Part shown: piece after piece, positions 38,521 through 38,866 of the stretch
Layout: each line of letters starts with the position of its first letter
Numbering within the stretch: position 1 is the stretch's first letter
From: Thermoplasmatales archaeon ex4484_6
GTDB taxonomy: Archaea; Thermoplasmatota; Penumbrarchaeia; Penumbrarchaeales; Penumbrarchaeaceae
NCBI GenBank assembly: GCA_002254385.1
Contig: NJDO01000013.1
Location: 1-38,866 of the forward strand
Direction of reading: 5' to 3'
Length of the DNA stretch: 38,866 nt
Notes under the pieces: model-generated
The model's database searches: none
Told to the model about the DNA's origin: nothing
What the model saw: the letters and a program-made list of their open reading frames with translations, nothing else
Position numbers and translations under genes: made by a program

Positions 38521-38866
38521 ATGCGGTCGCTCGGTTTACTGTCGATATCCCGGATGCTGACATCGATGACGGTACTTTTCCTGCTGGTCCAGGTCCCTGC
38601 CCATCCATCGGATGGCGGCCCGATCGGAGCTCCGGCAAGGGCCGGGGAGGTGACGTTCATGAACGTTTCGGTGGAGACCGGGCTCTCGGGTGTCAGGGGA
38701 AATTTCTTCTCATGGGGCGATTACAACAACGACGGGTATCAGGATCTCCTCATCGACGGCAGGAAGCTGTTCAGGAACAGCGGTCCTCCGGGATATGTTT
38801 TCATCGACCAGACCGTTCAGGCCGGTATCGATGCACCGGTGAACAGCGGGGTCTTCGGCGACTTCG
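38521..38866 (+). CDS. Secreted FG-GAP/VCBS-type protein, 5' part only
   Basis: An open frame from ATG (38521) runs off the end of the window (115 codons visible). It begins with a hydrophobic signal-like stretch (LTSMTVLFLLVQVPAH). After about 40 residues it shows WGDYNNDGYQDLLIDG, the Asp-rich calcium-binding loop of FG-GAP/VCBS repeats, followed by KLFRNSG, as in the ASPIC/UnbV-type repeat proteins. A TATA-like TCTTTATTCC lies about 33 bp upstream. It is the next plus-strand gene after the clostripain-like protein, 63 bp downstream. The rest and its function are outside the window. Confidence 0.7.
   Translation, partial: MRSLGLLSISRMLTSMTVLFLLVQVPAHPSDGGPIGAPARAGEVTFMNVSVETGLSGVRGNFFSWGDYNNDGYQDLLIDGRKLFRNSGPPGYVFIDQTVQAGIDAPVNSGVFGDF

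Noticed and set aside
1..38866. CRISPR array or other regular short repeats
   Set aside because: No set of evenly spaced identical repeats was seen on either strand; the repeats found are isolated hairpins or protein-coding domain repeats.

Overview
The window looks like a chromosomal segment of a euryarchaeon, most likely in or near the Thermoplasmatota. The evidence is archaeal or eukaryote-type ribosomal proteins (L31e, L39e, S19e) beside aIF6 and a PDCD5-like protein, an archaeal 7S SRP RNA, tRNA-splicing endonuclease, a Taw2-like wyosine enzyme, archaeal TATA boxes about 26 bp before likely transcript starts, and GGAGGTGA-type ribosome sites. The lineage is an inference from gene content. 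Most genes are GC-rich; the exception is the IS110-family insertion near 15.6-17.2 kb and its flanks, which are visibly richer in A and T.

Layout. 0-4.1 kb: the 3' end of a RibD-like reductase gene, then a minus-strand dnaJ-dnaK-grpE chaperone cluster whose grpE carries an N-terminal small-heat-shock-like domain. 4.3-10.4 kb (plus): a 55-residue membrane protein with a PqqD-like protein, a 1164-residue membrane-anchored peptidase C25-like surface protein, a UPF0145-HhH fusion and a prepilin peptidase. 10.5-15.4 kb: a CBS-pair protein, SRP RNA, a HAD phosphatase, two zinc-ribbon proteins, a KaiC/RadA-like ATPase and a secreted carboxypeptidase-regulatory-domain protein. 15.6-17.2 kb: an IS110-family element with perfect 16-bp subterminal inverted repeats and a strongly folded non-coding segment upstream of the transposase. 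17.7-21.7 kb: a closely packed operon for a metal ABC transporter, glutaredoxin and an FTR-rubredoxin fusion, divergent from a NikR regulator. 21.7-25.6 kb: information processing (EndA, cis-prenyltransferase, aIF6-L31e-L39e-PDCD5-S19e). 25.7-38.9 kb: a large surface protein, Taw2, TrkA-TrkH potassium uptake, RNase Z, a FAH-family enzyme, a degenerate histidine kinase, a clostripain-like PKD protein and the start of an FG-GAP-type secreted protein.

The most unusual signal is the folded non-coding segment in the IS110-family element, 17033-17190 on the minus strand. A perfect 14-bp pairing closes it. Its inner domain carries two 8-nt stretches identical to the DNA just outside the two 16-bp inverted repeats. 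This is what an IS110 bridge RNA with guide loops would look like, although one of the two matches is not in the expected sense. Other notable points are the sHSP-GrpE fusion, the FTR-rubredoxin fusion joined to glutaredoxin and a NikR-flanked metal transporter, a histidine kinase that keeps its phospho-acceptor His but has lost its ATP-binding boxes, and two different clan-CD-like surface peptidases.

I saw no tRNA gene, rRNA or CRISPR array. All assignments rest on reading motifs by eye; no database search was possible.
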